Source: Thelonectria olida
Lineage: Eukaryota; Ascomycota; Sordariomycetes; Hypocreales; Nectriaceae
DNA length: 64,000 nt
Direction: 5' to 3'
Assembly (NCBI GenBank): GCA_020736575.1
Contig: JAGPYM010000011.1
Coordinates: 930,001 to 994,000 of the forward strand
Part shown: piece after piece, positions 21,672 through 32,637 of the stretch
Numbering within the stretch: position 1 is the first letter of the stretch
Layout: the number at the start of each line of letters is the position of its first letter
Program-made: the position numbers and the translations under genes
Notes under the pieces: generated by a model
Databases searched by the model: none
Told to the model about the DNA's origin: nothing
The model's input: only the letters and a program-made list of their open reading frames with translations

Positions 21672-22660
21672 TCATTCCCAGCGCTCCCGGTAAGTCTCAA
21701 CAAACTCCTTCCAAGTCATAGGCTTCTTGTCCAAAATGCTCTGGGTCTCCTTCAAGTCAGCTCCACCGTAGTAGCCAGGGTCGTCCAAGAGCTTCATATT
21801 CTCCAACATCTCCTGGCCGTGCTCCTTAGACATCCACGACCTGAAGACATCATCAGGGACTTGTTCATACTCGGCGGGCTTGCCGATGACCTCGGAAAAC
21901 TCGGAGATCAAGCGATTGGGGGTGTAGTAGTCGGTGCAAGCGTAGATTCTCTTGCCGCGGAATTCGTCGTGCTTGATGGCGGCGGTGACAAACTTGCCGA
22001 GGTCGTCACGGACGTTGAACAGAGGGATCTGGCCCTTGTCGCCAGTCACGGGCAGGGCCAGCTTGTAGCCGCCCTCGTCGGTCTTCTGGATCATGCCAAA
22101 CATGTTGGACATGAAGAGACCGGGCAGCACAAAGGTGGCGGGAACACCGGTGGTACGAATGTACTCCTCAATCTTGGCCTTTCCGTCAAAGTGGTGGATG
22201 TGAGGCAAGCGGCCCTTGCTGGCATCTGTGACGTTGAGGAGAGAAGAGAAGATGAGGTGCTTCACGCCAGCGGCCTTGCAAGCGTCAGAGACGGCCTTTC
22301 CCTGGTTGATCTCGGAGTCCCCAGACGCGTTCTCCCAGTAGTTTGTGACGAGGAAAACGGTGTGGGCGCCGGCGACGGCGGGAGCCAGCTGTTGGGTAGT
22401 GGACATGTCGGCCTAGGATCATGTTAGAGAGTGTCGCGACTTGTTTGATAAACCCAATCAGGATATCCGGGTAGAGTGCTACATACAGCGACAACTTCGA
22501 CTCCCTTGGCAGCCAGAGACTGGGCAGCGGGCTTGGAGACATCGCGAGTGATGCCGCGGACCTTGAATTCGCGGGAGAGAGCGGGGTCGTTGAGAATGGC
22601 TCGAACAACAGAGCCACCTTGGTTGCCAGTGGCACCAAAGACAGTGATGAGCTTCGACAT
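21672..22660 (-). CDS. NmrA-like / HSCARG-type NAD(P)-binding protein
   Basis: Two exons (22660-22487 and 22412-21672) give 304 residues after removing a GTATGT...CCTAG intron. The start MSKLITVFGATGNQGGSVVR has the GATGNQG dinucleotide-binding motif of the NmrA family. Further family features are VFLVTNYWE, HLIFSSLLNVTDAS, HFDGKAKIEEYIR and LPGLFMSNMFGMI. These atypical SDRs lack the Tyr-x3-Lys active site and act as redox sensors or as quinone or nitrogen-regulation proteins; NmrA itself restrains the GATA factor AreA. Whether this copy is regulatory or enzymatic is not known. Confidence 0.88.
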
Positions 22661-23519
22661 TTTGATTTAGTGCTGGTTTATTTAAGGTGAGAGAGGTGTT
22701 GAGGTTTGAAGAGGTCAAGTGAAGCGAGAATGAGTCGAGAGTGAATTGAACTGAATTGTCATGAGATGTCATAAACCCATCATGGACGCTACAAGCCACA
22801 TATATACTCCATCTCCTCAGCCCTACAATTACCAGCCGGTGACATCAGTTGCGAGTCTGTTTGGCGGGATTTCGAAGGCCTGACCAATCCTGCTGGGCTT
22901 CACTCGGGCTGTCGGAAAATGCCAAGACCGACTTACGAGGGGGGTTAGCTAGATGCATGGCTGTGGAGAGGCATCTTTGGGTTGCATCGAATCACATCAT
23001 GGCGTTTTGGAGGGGGTATGGGGGATCTCAGCTAGTCGGGAGCCATTGCAACTTACAGGGCCCTGACAAAGCGAGGAGATGCTGAAGTCAGCAGCGTGAG
23101 GGACTTGGTCAGGCATTGGGCATCCGGTTTAGGCATTAGTTGGCACAATGTCATGATCGTGGAAGCAGCAGGTTGGTTGTTCAAGCAAATACCAGGGAAA
23201 ATGCCCGAATTCCCGTCATTGGCCTCTTCCGGAGCAGGTTGATCATCGCGATTAGCAAACAAGGGATGCGGAGGACGAGTCCTTCCCGAGGCTGACAAAG
23301 CTTGATTCTTGCTAGCGCTATCAGGTGATTTGTCACGTGATAGAAAGTTGACCTTCGCGTTAGCGGCACTTATCACTCAGGTCCGTCCCACGTGACCACG
23401 CTCCACTGCGCACTTCGAGTCCCGCCAGAAGGCAAATCTTCGCGGGCGCGCGCGTGAGTGGGCGACTCAGGTGCGCGACTCGGTCACTTCGCATCAAAGG
23501 GATAAATCAAGCAAAAAAC
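22661..23519. other. Divergent promoter region (NmrA-like / 2EXR protein)
   Basis: The 860-bp stretch between two divergent genes carries no supported gene. A TATA-like box for the NmrA-like gene is at its left; the right end near 23390-23470 is GC-rich. Confidence 0.45.
22801..22806 (-). promoter_or_regulatory. TATA-like box upstream of NmrA-like gene
   Basis: On the minus strand the sequence reads GGAGTATATATGTGG, about 140 bp upstream of the ATG at 22660. Confidence 0.4.
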
Positions 23520-25285
23520 ATGGCGACGAATCACCACAACGAAGAGAGCGCCAGTGACGGATCGGAGGAGGAACTCGAACACGAACACGACGAGGAGTCC
23601 GAGTCTGGATCTGAAGACGAGCATGGAGGCTATCTCGACGTGATGGCTGCTGACGGCGACGAGTCTGAGGAGGAGTCTGAGGAAGAAGAAGAGGAAGAAG
23701 AAGCCCACCAATCACGACGTCGCGGCTTCCGGTCCTCAACCACTACTTCAGCCGAGACCCTGTTCCGCGGATTCCTAAAACTCCCTGGAGAACTACGCCA
23801 TCGCATCTGGGAATGGTTTTGTCCAGAACTCAAGGCGCGCTCGCGCATCCTCGAGTTCCATCTCGCCCGCGGGCCAATGGGTATTGAGGACTTTGACAAC
23901 CCCGACTTCAGGCAGATGTGGATCGTCCAGGATGGCATCACCCTCAATGACTCGACCAAGGCCATGCGCACCCTTCTCGCCGTATCCAAAGAATCTCGCA
24001 GCCTAGCTCTCGGTGTGGTCCCGCACGCCTTGGAATTCGACGGAGGCCCGAATGGAGACTCAATTATTCGCTTCAATCGCAACGAAGATGTCGTCTTCTT
24101 CAATGGCCATATTCACCCCTGAAAGACGGTGACAATCTCATCATGGGCAACTTCGGCGAACAAGTCAAGAACTTCGCCCTTGGCGGATGGGAGGTCAAGC
24201 AGACGTTTGATCCTGACGGTCTCGCCTACTTGATCAAGCAATTCACCATCTTGGACTCAGTCTTCTTTGGTAAATCAAGCAGCAAGTGTCGAAAGAATCA
24301 ACTTCATTGGTGCAAATCCGACCTCGTCAATCGGCACTACATTCAGACCTTCGAAAAGGAGCCCGGACTGGGTGAAGACATGGAAGCTGTCTTCTGTTGG
24401 CCTGATCAACGCAACCACCCCGACTTTGCCAAATTTCAAATCCCTCATGAAGACCTAATCGGCACCATTCCCGGCCCGACTGAGCAGACTTGCCGGGAAA
24501 AGAACGTCAAGACCTGGCCCATGGTCATATTCGAGCTCGATAGCGGTATCCGCAAATACAATTCTCTACCAACATACCCCTCTGAGCAATGGGCAAATTT
24601 AGGCGCCGAGGACAACTCCGACTCCGACGATGACTCCGACCAATCTGAAGAAGGCACCGATGTGGACGAGTATGAAAGCGACGGCATTGACGATGAGCTA
24701 ATTGAGGATGAATCAGCGGACGAGGACGACGAGATTTCCATTGAGGGCGAGAATGGGCAGTTTGCCACAGCCCATTTCTCAAGTCCGGAGCCCGACCCTG
24801 TTAACAGAAGAAGGAAACGCGTGGATTCTGACTCATCTGATGCTGGGGATGATGAGGCGCCGGTAGTGAAGCGCGTGAGGAGGAACCAAGTGATTGATTC
24901 AGATGATGAGGATGAAGAAGGCGAGAGTGGCGGTGGTGAGGGAGCGGAGCAAGTCAAAGGTGGAGGTGATGAAGAGGAAGAAGAGGGCGGTGAAGACGAA
25001 GAAGACGAGGGAGATGAGGAAGAGGATGATGACGAGGAGAGCGAATCCGAGACTGAAGATGACGAGGCACCACAGCTGTCCCTGGCAGAGCGACTGAGCG
25101 CCCATCGACGAGACAATCCCATCGAAATCGAGGATGACGAGGAAAGCGATGTGGATGATGACGATCCCGAGGACGATGACGAGGGGAGCGAGGCTCAGTC
25201 GGAAAATGCGTTGCTCGACGACCTGGCCGAGGAGTCGGGTGACGAAGATGAGCTGCCCGAAGACCCATTCTACGACCCGATTTGA
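23520..25285 (+). CDS. Acidic 2EXR-domain protein, interrupted by a one-base frameshift
   Basis: The first frame (23520-24122) starts MATNHHNEES and has a Glu/Asp-rich region. The 2EXR-type motif LFRGFLKLPGELRHRIWEWF follows, and the frame runs into a stop just after VVFFNGHIHP. The second frame resumes immediately with LKDGDNLIMGNFGEQVKNFA and continues to 25285. One extra C in the run 24116-24119 would make a continuous product of about 588 residues. No usable intron bridges the break without removing conserved residues. The last 230 residues are extraordinarily acidic, with long Glu/Asp/Ser runs and a basic KRVRRN patch, as in nuclear or chromatin-associated proteins. Function unknown. Either an assembly error or a recent loss-of-function allele. 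Confidence 0.7.
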
Positions 25286-25443
25286 GCTTGACTTTGCCTT
25301 TTGTCGACGCACTTGGATTCGATGTATTGATAGTTTTACTAGGAGAAGCTGGGATTTTTTCTAATAATAGATGGTTGTACGATAGGATCTCGGATGATCA
25401 TAATAAGCCACTGGTCCAAAATCCAGACATAATTAGAATCCTT

Positions 25444-26112
25444 CTACAAACACTTTTCATCGGCAAGCAGCTTCACAAACTGCTCGATCCGCTTCTGCCG
25501 CGTGTCCGGCCGTTTCGCTGTCTCTAGTCGGAACAGAAAGGAATACCGCTGCGTTCTGTTGATTGTCTTGAAGAACTCGGCAGCGTGTCCGTCAGCATCC
25601 AACGCAGCTTGGAAATCAGCGGGCACCTCGGCGGTGCTGGACCCTGAATACGCCCGCTCCCAGCGCCCATCGGCCTTTGCGGCGTCAATCTCGGTCTGGC
25701 CCGGGGGTCGCATGCGTCCGGATTCGATCAGTTGGGCGACCTTGTTGACGTTGCGCTTCGACCAGATGCTTGCTTTCCGGCGCGGCGTGAAGCGCTGGAG
25801 GAAGCACATGTCGTCATATGATTTCTTCTGCCCATCGATCCATCCGTAGCATAGGGCGGCGTCGAGGGCCTCGTCGTACGTGACTGATGCTACGCCTGAG
25901 TTCTTTTTGGATAATCTGAGCCAGAGGCCGGCGTGTGAATCGTGGTTGGTTTGCAGCCACGTCTCCCAGGCGGTGGCATCGCTGAAGAGTTGGCTGTCAA
26001 GGTTGGTCGAGGTCACGAGGGCAGTAGGGACAGAGGTGACGACTTTTGGTGGTGGCGTCTTTACAGTGGCTTTGATTGATCTTTTGGAAGCGGATCTTAG
26101 TTGTCTCGACAT
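25444..26112 (-). CDS. YdeI/OmpD-associated (OmdA) family protein
   Basis: An intronless gene of 222 residues. After a basic Ser/Thr-rich N terminus, the family motifs follow: WETWLQTNHDSHAGLWLRLSKK, TYDEALDAALCYGWIDGQKK, CFLQRFTPRRKASIWSKRNV, and a C-terminal helical AEFFKTINRTQRYSFLFRLE segment. The family is widespread in bacteria (YdeI affects peptide and bacteriocin resistance in Salmonella) and common in fungi, where its role is not settled. The gene converges on the 2EXR gene (158 bp apart) and diverges from the Zn2Cys6 regulator (464 bp). Confidence 0.85.
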   Translation of the reverse strand: MSRQLRSASKRSIKATVKTPPPKVVTSVPTALVTSTNLDSQLFSDATAWETWLQTNHDSHAGLWLRLSKKNSGVASVTYDEALDAALCYGWIDGQKKSYDDMCFLQRFTPRRKASIWSKRNVNKVAQLIESGRMRPPGQTEIDAAKADGRWERAYSGSSTAEVPADFQAALDADGHAAEFFKTINRTQRYSFLFRLETAKRPDTRQKRIEQFVKLLADEKCL

Positions 26113-26576
26113 GTTGTGCGTGAATGTTCAGGTGAAGGATCCCATTGTTATGATCGTGAATGCGCTTAGTGAGAAGATGACGCTGACTAAGGCTGCAATT
26201 TCCTGGGCTACCTCTAAATGAGAAGACATTAAGGTCAATATTGGTACACATGAGAGAAGCACTCTACCACCATGAAACTTATCCGAGTCCAGAATGTCTA
26301 AGATTTCTATTTTCATTTTCAATTTCAGCGTTTCAGTCCCAAACACCCAAGAAACAGCCCTTCCGAAGCCCAAAAAGCAAGAAACGCACAACTGTAGGGT
26401 AAGAGCTGCTCTCGGTGAGAATGGCGAGTTCTGACCCCGCACGTGATCTCCTAGTACGCATGAAGATCCTGGAGTGTCACGGGGTTGTGCTGTGGCGGGG
26501 TTGAACAGGATAGAACTCAAAAGGAAGCTTCGAAATCTCTCCCTTCTCATAGACCTAGACGTGTTTACATGGCAAA

Positions 26577-28761
26577 ATGCCACTGGCAAAGAGGCCATGT
26601 CTCCAGTGTAAAGGTGCGGTTGAAGACGGCCGCCTTGGGAGCAGAAACTCCGCCTCCTGCGAATGTGGGCTGACTTAGTTTTTTTTATGACGGCAGAGAA
26701 GCATGTGAAATGTAAGTGTCATTTTGGTCTGGAACTGGGGGCCATCCACTCGTGCAGCAAGACAAGGATGCGACATGTTGCGGAGTAGAGTGCGGAGCGG
26801 GAACGTGTGTGAGACTTGATGCTGATTCTTCTGATAAGGCGACGAAGCGAGACCAAAGTGTCGGCGATGCACAACTCGAAACTTGACTTGCACGCGGCCG
26901 GCAAAGAAGACTGTGTTTCGAAATGCGTCGACGGCTCCCTTCAATAACGACCAGACATGGGTGAGTGGGGAGATTAAAGAGTGTGAGTTTCTCCATCATT
27001 CTCATCGTCGTGTTGTTCACTCACAAGACGTCTAGTTTGTGTTGATTCTCGAGTTCCAAATCCGGAGCTCACACGGAATACAACCATCCTTGGACCAGGC
27101 CCGTCGACGACAATTGCAAACCCAGGCCCAGCCTTTGACGAGACAGCATCTCTTCCTACCGCACAAGGACTTGTCGCACCGGCTCAAAGCCATTCTCCAA
27201 CAGCCCAGGATTCAACGGCAAGGCCTCAAAACTATCGCAGTCAGCGGTGGCAAGCAGCAAGCGCCGACTCGCCCCTCAGCTCAACAACCCAGTCTGATCT
27301 TTCAATTCGAAACCAGGACCTGTCTTCCCGACCGTTCAGCCAGGGACATGATTCCGTTGACCAGTCGTCGCTTTCACCCGTTGCTCATGCCCCATTGTAT
27401 CGTTCACCCGAATCGCCTGGGTTTCCCCTCAAGGACCCCCAAGAAGCTTGTCTGTTTCGATACTTTGTCGAGGAACTTTCTCATTGGGTATGGATTCCTA
27501 CGTCTAACGCGCACAGAACCTCGCTCACCCCATGACAGTTTGATCTCTGCGATGAAAAGAGGCACTTTCAACTCGTCGTTCCTATCCGGGCCAGACAACA
27601 TCCGTCGCTAATGTACTCAATATTCGCCTTGTCTGCGCGTCATCTCACGCGGCTACCGAAGTACAAGACACCGAAAGGGATCTTGTACCAGGGACAACTG
27701 CTGCCGAACCTGACGCCTCACGACGCGGTCGAGTACACGCTGAAATGCATCCCGGCCCTTCGAGACTTTCACACGATCCAAGACGGCGAGCGTCTCGAGA
27801 GCATCATCGCGACTGCCGTGATTCTGAGACAGCTGGAAGAAATTGATGACGACAATGAAGGCGACGATCGAAACGGGGCTTCGGACGGAAGCTCGGACGA
27901 AGCTCGTCCAAACCACCAGGTCAACTTCCTCGCCATCATCGACGCCGTCTTGAGAAGCGCCTCGTCCCAATCGCTCTTTGGCCGCCGGACGCTGATCCAG
28001 GCAGCGTATTGGATGGCGGTGAGGCAGGAAATCTTCCACTCCTTCACGCGAAGACACCCGCCGCAGCTCATCATAGAGCCCGAGTACGGCCTGGGCGCGT
28101 CCAAGGCCAACCAGATTGTCTTGCACACGGCACAAGTAGCGAAATGGCGCTGGTCTGCCGGATCAGAAAAGGAGTGGGGTAAGTCTTTCACCAACTCGCA
28201 TGTGCGAAGATTGAATACCTGACTGGTGGTTGTGTCAAGTGCGGCTTCAGAAGCAGGGCGAGCAGCTCGAAGAAGAAGCCCTCCGCGAGTTCCAGCCCTT
28301 CTTCATACGTCAGGCCGACCGCGCCAACGGGGAAATATTTCCCACAATCTGGTACTCGTCTGCGCTAGAAGTGACCAGCATGCAGCTGTCGATAATAGCC
28401 AAAATGGTCCTCATGGCCGAAAACCCCTTCTTAGGGTAAGGCGATTCCCTCAAAAGCCCATCCAAGTCCTTGCAAGAGTCGTGGCTAATGAAGACGGCGA
28501 AACAAAAGCGGCCAATCGACGACGCGTGCCCGATGGCGGGAGATTGAGAACCAAGTTAGGCAAATGATCCTCGATCTCTGCGGTATTAGCTTGTGCCATC
28601 CAGCGTGTCCGCCGGCCCTGGTCCACGCAGCGTTCGGAATGGAACTCTACGGAGATTTCTTCACCGATCACTACGAACGAAAGGCTCTGCGAGGAGTGGT
28701 GGAAAAGTTCCGGGACGCACGTGCTTGGCCGGACAGGAAGTTGTCGAGCATGTTTCAGTAG
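26577..28761 (+). CDS. Zn(II)2Cys6 transcription factor with Fungal_trans_2-type domain
   Basis: Seven exons. Exons 26577-26613, 26697-26711 and 26839-26960/64 assemble a perfect zinc cluster: MPLAKRPCLQCKEKHVK joined to CDEARPKCRRCTTRNLTC, with Cys spacing 2-6-6-2-6. The middle exon is only 15 nt. A Ser/Pro-rich linker follows, then exons ending 27487, 28178 and 28435, and the last exon 28494-28761. The linker junction is ambiguous: donor 26965 with acceptor at 27035 gives 577 residues, and donor 26961 with acceptor at 27067 gives 565. The C-terminal region (FRYFVEELSHW, MYSIFALSARHL, ALEVTSMQLSIIAKM, FGMELYGDFFTDHYERKA) matches the fungal-specific transcription-factor domain 2 (ARCA-like) pattern. 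It should be a nuclear DNA-binding regulator; targets are unknown. Confidence 0.82.
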
Positions 28762-28762
28762 G

Positions 28763-28829
28763 TCATGGCTGTTGAGTACGAAGGATGATTCAGTCTTTCA
28801 TGGTTGTCGAGTACGAAGGATGCTTCAGT
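28763..28829 (+). repeat. Tandem duplication, two 32-bp copies
   Basis: Copies 28763-28794 and 28798-28829 share the core GAGTACGAAGGATG and differ at three positions. The period is 35 bp. They begin one base after the stop codon of the Zn2Cys6 gene, so they lie in its 3' UTR. Confidence 0.85.
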
Positions 28830-31540
28830 GGCTTAAAGGAGTTCGAGAAGACTCGAGATGGCGGTAAAAAGCACAGTGAACACGTCTCAGTTCTCTGCAT
28901 GACATGAAGAGGTGGTATTTTGGGGGGGCGGCCGGATGGCTGGCAGGACGCCATCGACTGTTATTTGGTCTGAGACAATCTAGACAGACGTGCATTCCTC
29001 TGTGATTGCAACGACAAGGCCTCGTGCGTGTCAGTTTGTGTCATCTGGTCTAGCGAAGACATTCCATTATGCAACCCCACGTTTCTCGACGTATGTGACC
29101 AGTCAAGTTCGAATATTGGTAGACTTTGAGGCCCTCAACGTTGGTCACACGCATGTCGGCCCGAACTACCCCTTGCTTCATGGAGCGGCCTGGACGGATG
29201 TTCCTGAGACCGGCATTGCTTAAAAGTCTAAGTAAAGGCGTTTTGCTAATTAAGTCGTTGGACAACAGTTGGGAGAATGGTTGACTGGTTTGACGGTAAA
29301 GAAAATGCCGTTCCACAGGGTAGGATAGCGTCACGGCAGTGAGACCTTGTGGTGCAGCATGACGCACTCTGGCATTGGCAGTTCTCCTAGCAGCCAAAGA
29401 AAACCCCGGACAGTGACGATCCCCCCACAATGCAATCTCTCACACCCGCCGCAAAGGCCAACTGTCAAGCCTGGGATGTAACTCAACCCCAGGGGACCAA
29501 GGGTCTTTTGGGTGGGAGAGAGAAAGGCAAAAGGTTGAGCGATAGGCGATGTGGGAATTGGCGAATGCAACATCGATCAGCGGCGGGCACGGTGTCGCCG
29601 TGGGATGTGATTGATGCAATTATCAGTTGTGGAATCAAAAGCAAACCGTCACCGAGGCTCAGCTGCATCTTCAGTGGATATGGATTGTGGATGAAGAGGC
29701 TTGACCGCTGAAAGCCATGTTAACGCCGACGTTTGCAAGGCACGCGGAAGAAGCTTCGGTGGCTTGAAGGACACACCCATGGCTGTGGGATTGGCACGCG
29801 GGAGAACGGGTCAAACTCAAACCAACTGACTTGTTCACGCATGCACTGAGCTTGGTAGATGTGAGCTACTGTACGGAGACCCCGTAGACATGGTTTTGCT
29901 AGCAGCTCGCGTCGAACTCGTTGCTTGACACTTGACAGCGCCGGTGATTGACGATGTTGGGAAGAAGCAATTGCGAGTCATCTCTCGTCAGCCCATCTGA
30001 GCCAGCCTGCCGGAAACCTGCTCACCCGGTCAAGCGGTTCACAGACACTAGGCGCAGTTGAGAGAGGGGCCTGCAGGCTGCAAACTATTGGATGCTGGGA
30101 TCAAGGAAGATTGAGATCAGCTTCGGAATCGATCGCCATCGCCTCCGCCCGGGGAGATGTCTGGACAGAGAAAGTGACCGATTACTCCCGTACCCAGCTG
30201 TATTGGTACGATAGTGAATATTACCGATTCGTGTGTGTGCCTGGAGATCGGAAACAACTGTGGACGGGCCTCCCCGGGAACAAGAGAGATGCGTGTTGAC
30301 AGGGGAGCACTCGTTGGGAGCTGCTGCTGGGCGTGGCTACGCTTGCGGACGCTAGGAAGCGATACTAAATAAGCGAGTTGGTGGGTGCTATCTCGTCGAT
30401 TGATCCTTGGGGGAAAGATCTGCCCTACCAAGGGCGAGAAACAAATGAGAGAAGAGCGTGGCTTTGGGCCCGACGGAGGACGCGGAGGGGAGTCTTGGGC
30501 ATTATGACCTAAATCACTGTTCCACAGAAGACGCTGTGCGACTGTGAAAGGTTGAAAGCACTAGACACGCAAGTCTAAGCCTGCAAGGGGATACGCAACG
30601 GCCGCATCACGACGAGAAGCATCATACTCTGCGCCCAGCGTGTCAGCAGTCAGCACGGAAGAGATGCCGGTAGGGAAACGGTTGGTGCCACGGGAGCGAG
30701 AAGCCACACGGTCCACTTGCCGTGTGCCCCTTGTTACTTGGGAGACTCTTTTCGGCCTGGATCGCGGTTGCGACTCTGTGAATGATGGGTGAGATGTGCT
30801 TGTAGCCTGCGAATACGACTCTACAATCATAAACGTTGCGAAGCCGACGGCAAGAAATGACTGGTGGGCGGTGCCTGGAGCGCAACAAAGCTGAAAGACA
30901 AGGCCCCCCTCGCATAAATAGGAACCAACAAGATCGATTCGGGATTATCATGCATCAGAGAGAGTGGGTAGGGGCCCCGTCGGTCAAAACTGCTGGGAAA
31001 CCAGTCGAGGCTCCATTGGCTCAATAATGTTTGTGGCTTGAACAACTGGAGCTGGCGAGACACTACAAGGATGGAACAGTCTCGTTACGAAGAGGTGCAG
31101 GACAAGGCGACTGGAGACTCATGAGATGGTGGCACGAGTCTTTACATCGGACCGGCAAGCCACGACAAGACGGATGGGAATAGCAACGGCGAAACTGCCC
31201 GGGTGGCTTGCCAGGGGGCGACGTGAAGGTCATGAAGTGTCTCGGCGACTCTCTTCTGGACCTTGATGAGGAGCAGACTTTCAGACTGTCACTGAGCAGA
31301 GAGAGAAAAACAACGGCCGTTTTTGGCCTACTCCACCAGTGTTTGAGTGACGGGAGGGAACTGTGGCGGGGAGAGAGAGACAATGGCTCCGCCGTCATTC
31401 GTCGTCATGGAGTTGTTAGTCGAAGGGGAACGCCCATTTTTCAAGCCACTTCTACTGGGTGATTACTGATTAGGACAAGGGGAAAGGGGGACGAAGCTCC
31501 GGGTGGCCATTAAACAAGAAAAGCAAAGATGAGGAAAATG

Positions 31541-31556
31541 AAAAAAAAAAAAAAAA
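31541..31556 (+). repeat. Poly(A) homopolymer tract
   Basis: Sixteen consecutive A residues in non-coding DNA, a likely slippage-prone site. Confidence 0.9.
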
Positions 31557-32336
31557 GACACCTAGCAAGGAGAAAAGCAACACACATGAACGAGCGCACC
31601 CTAGGCCCCGAAGTCTTTCGGAGAGCATGTGGTGTCTGAGAGACTTTAGCACTCCTCGCCAGTCTAAACAAGGGCCGATTCCCACGATTCACGGCAAAAT
31701 GGACGTCGATCTCTTGTGGTTGCTCTCCAGAGTCCCCGGGCCCGGCAGCGTTGGTCGGTGGACGGGAGGCAGTTGGGGGAGCTCTGGTTTGTCGATCCCT
31801 CGAGATGGCCCGCCCCAAGTTGCCAGCAAGCAAAGCAAGGTGCCCTTGATGGTGTGTGCTACCTGTGCGCTCCGCTGAAAATGTTTCCGCCCTTGGGTCA
31901 AATTTGATCCATACCCCTTGCAGGAACGAGCATGGGTAACGGCAGATGCAAAGACTGGGGGGGGGGCTTTGCTACTGAATGTGAGCATCGCTGCCTTTTT
32001 GCTCTAGCAGGATGACTGCCCTGTAGGTGGACTTTGACTTTGTTCCCCAGTGCTTACAGTGCTGACTGCGCCGGTCCTTCCATGTAAGCTCAATACCGTC
32101 GTGATGTTGGTTGCACAGGGCCAGGCGCAGAAGACGGGTTTGAAGCAAACATGAGTTGACGAGGCTAAGACTTGGCTCTAACTGCAAACCGAGAAGAGAT
32201 CGACATTCTCCCCAGTCTCCAATGATCAGTGAGTGATGGGCGCACCCACGACGCACTCTCAGATGTTGGCCAACCGTGTCTGGCAATCCCTGACCCTCCC
32301 TTCACTCAACCCCCCCTCACTCACCATTCTCATGGG

Positions 32337-32348
32337 CCCCCCCCCCCC
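32337..32348 (+). repeat. Poly(C) homopolymer tract
   Basis: Twelve consecutive C residues, about 290 bp before the RGS start codon, within the pyrimidine-rich promoter or leader. Confidence 0.9.
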
Positions 32349-32637
32349 GGACGGCATTTCTGTAGATTGACGTCTTGGCTCCCTCGTCCTTGGTCTCTCT
32401 TCTTGCTTTTTCTCATCTCGCACCAGGCCAGCGTCCGTGATACATAATCTCATGGCCTCCTCCGTTGACCATGACAACCTCTTAAACCACATTCCTTTCA
32501 CCACCACGTTCCTTACCCGTTACCACAGTCACACTCCACTGCGCTCACACACAGTGAACACACGTTGCAAACCCTCTCGTTCCCGTCTTTACTAAGCCTT
32601 GATGTGGGAGATCGCCTCTTCCCAGCTGCCTACCAAC

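Larger units (their letters stand above)
28762..32637. other. 3.9-kb gene-free region upstream of the RGS gene
   Basis: I find no supported gene in this very long spacer, only short frames in all phases. It holds a 32-bp tandem duplication, an A16, a G10 (31957-31966) and a C12 tract. Its last 350 bp are strongly pyrimidine-rich, as in fungal promoters and leaders. It may contain an extended promoter with a long 5' leader for the RGS gene, or a non-coding RNA; neither can be shown from sequence. Confidence 0.45.
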
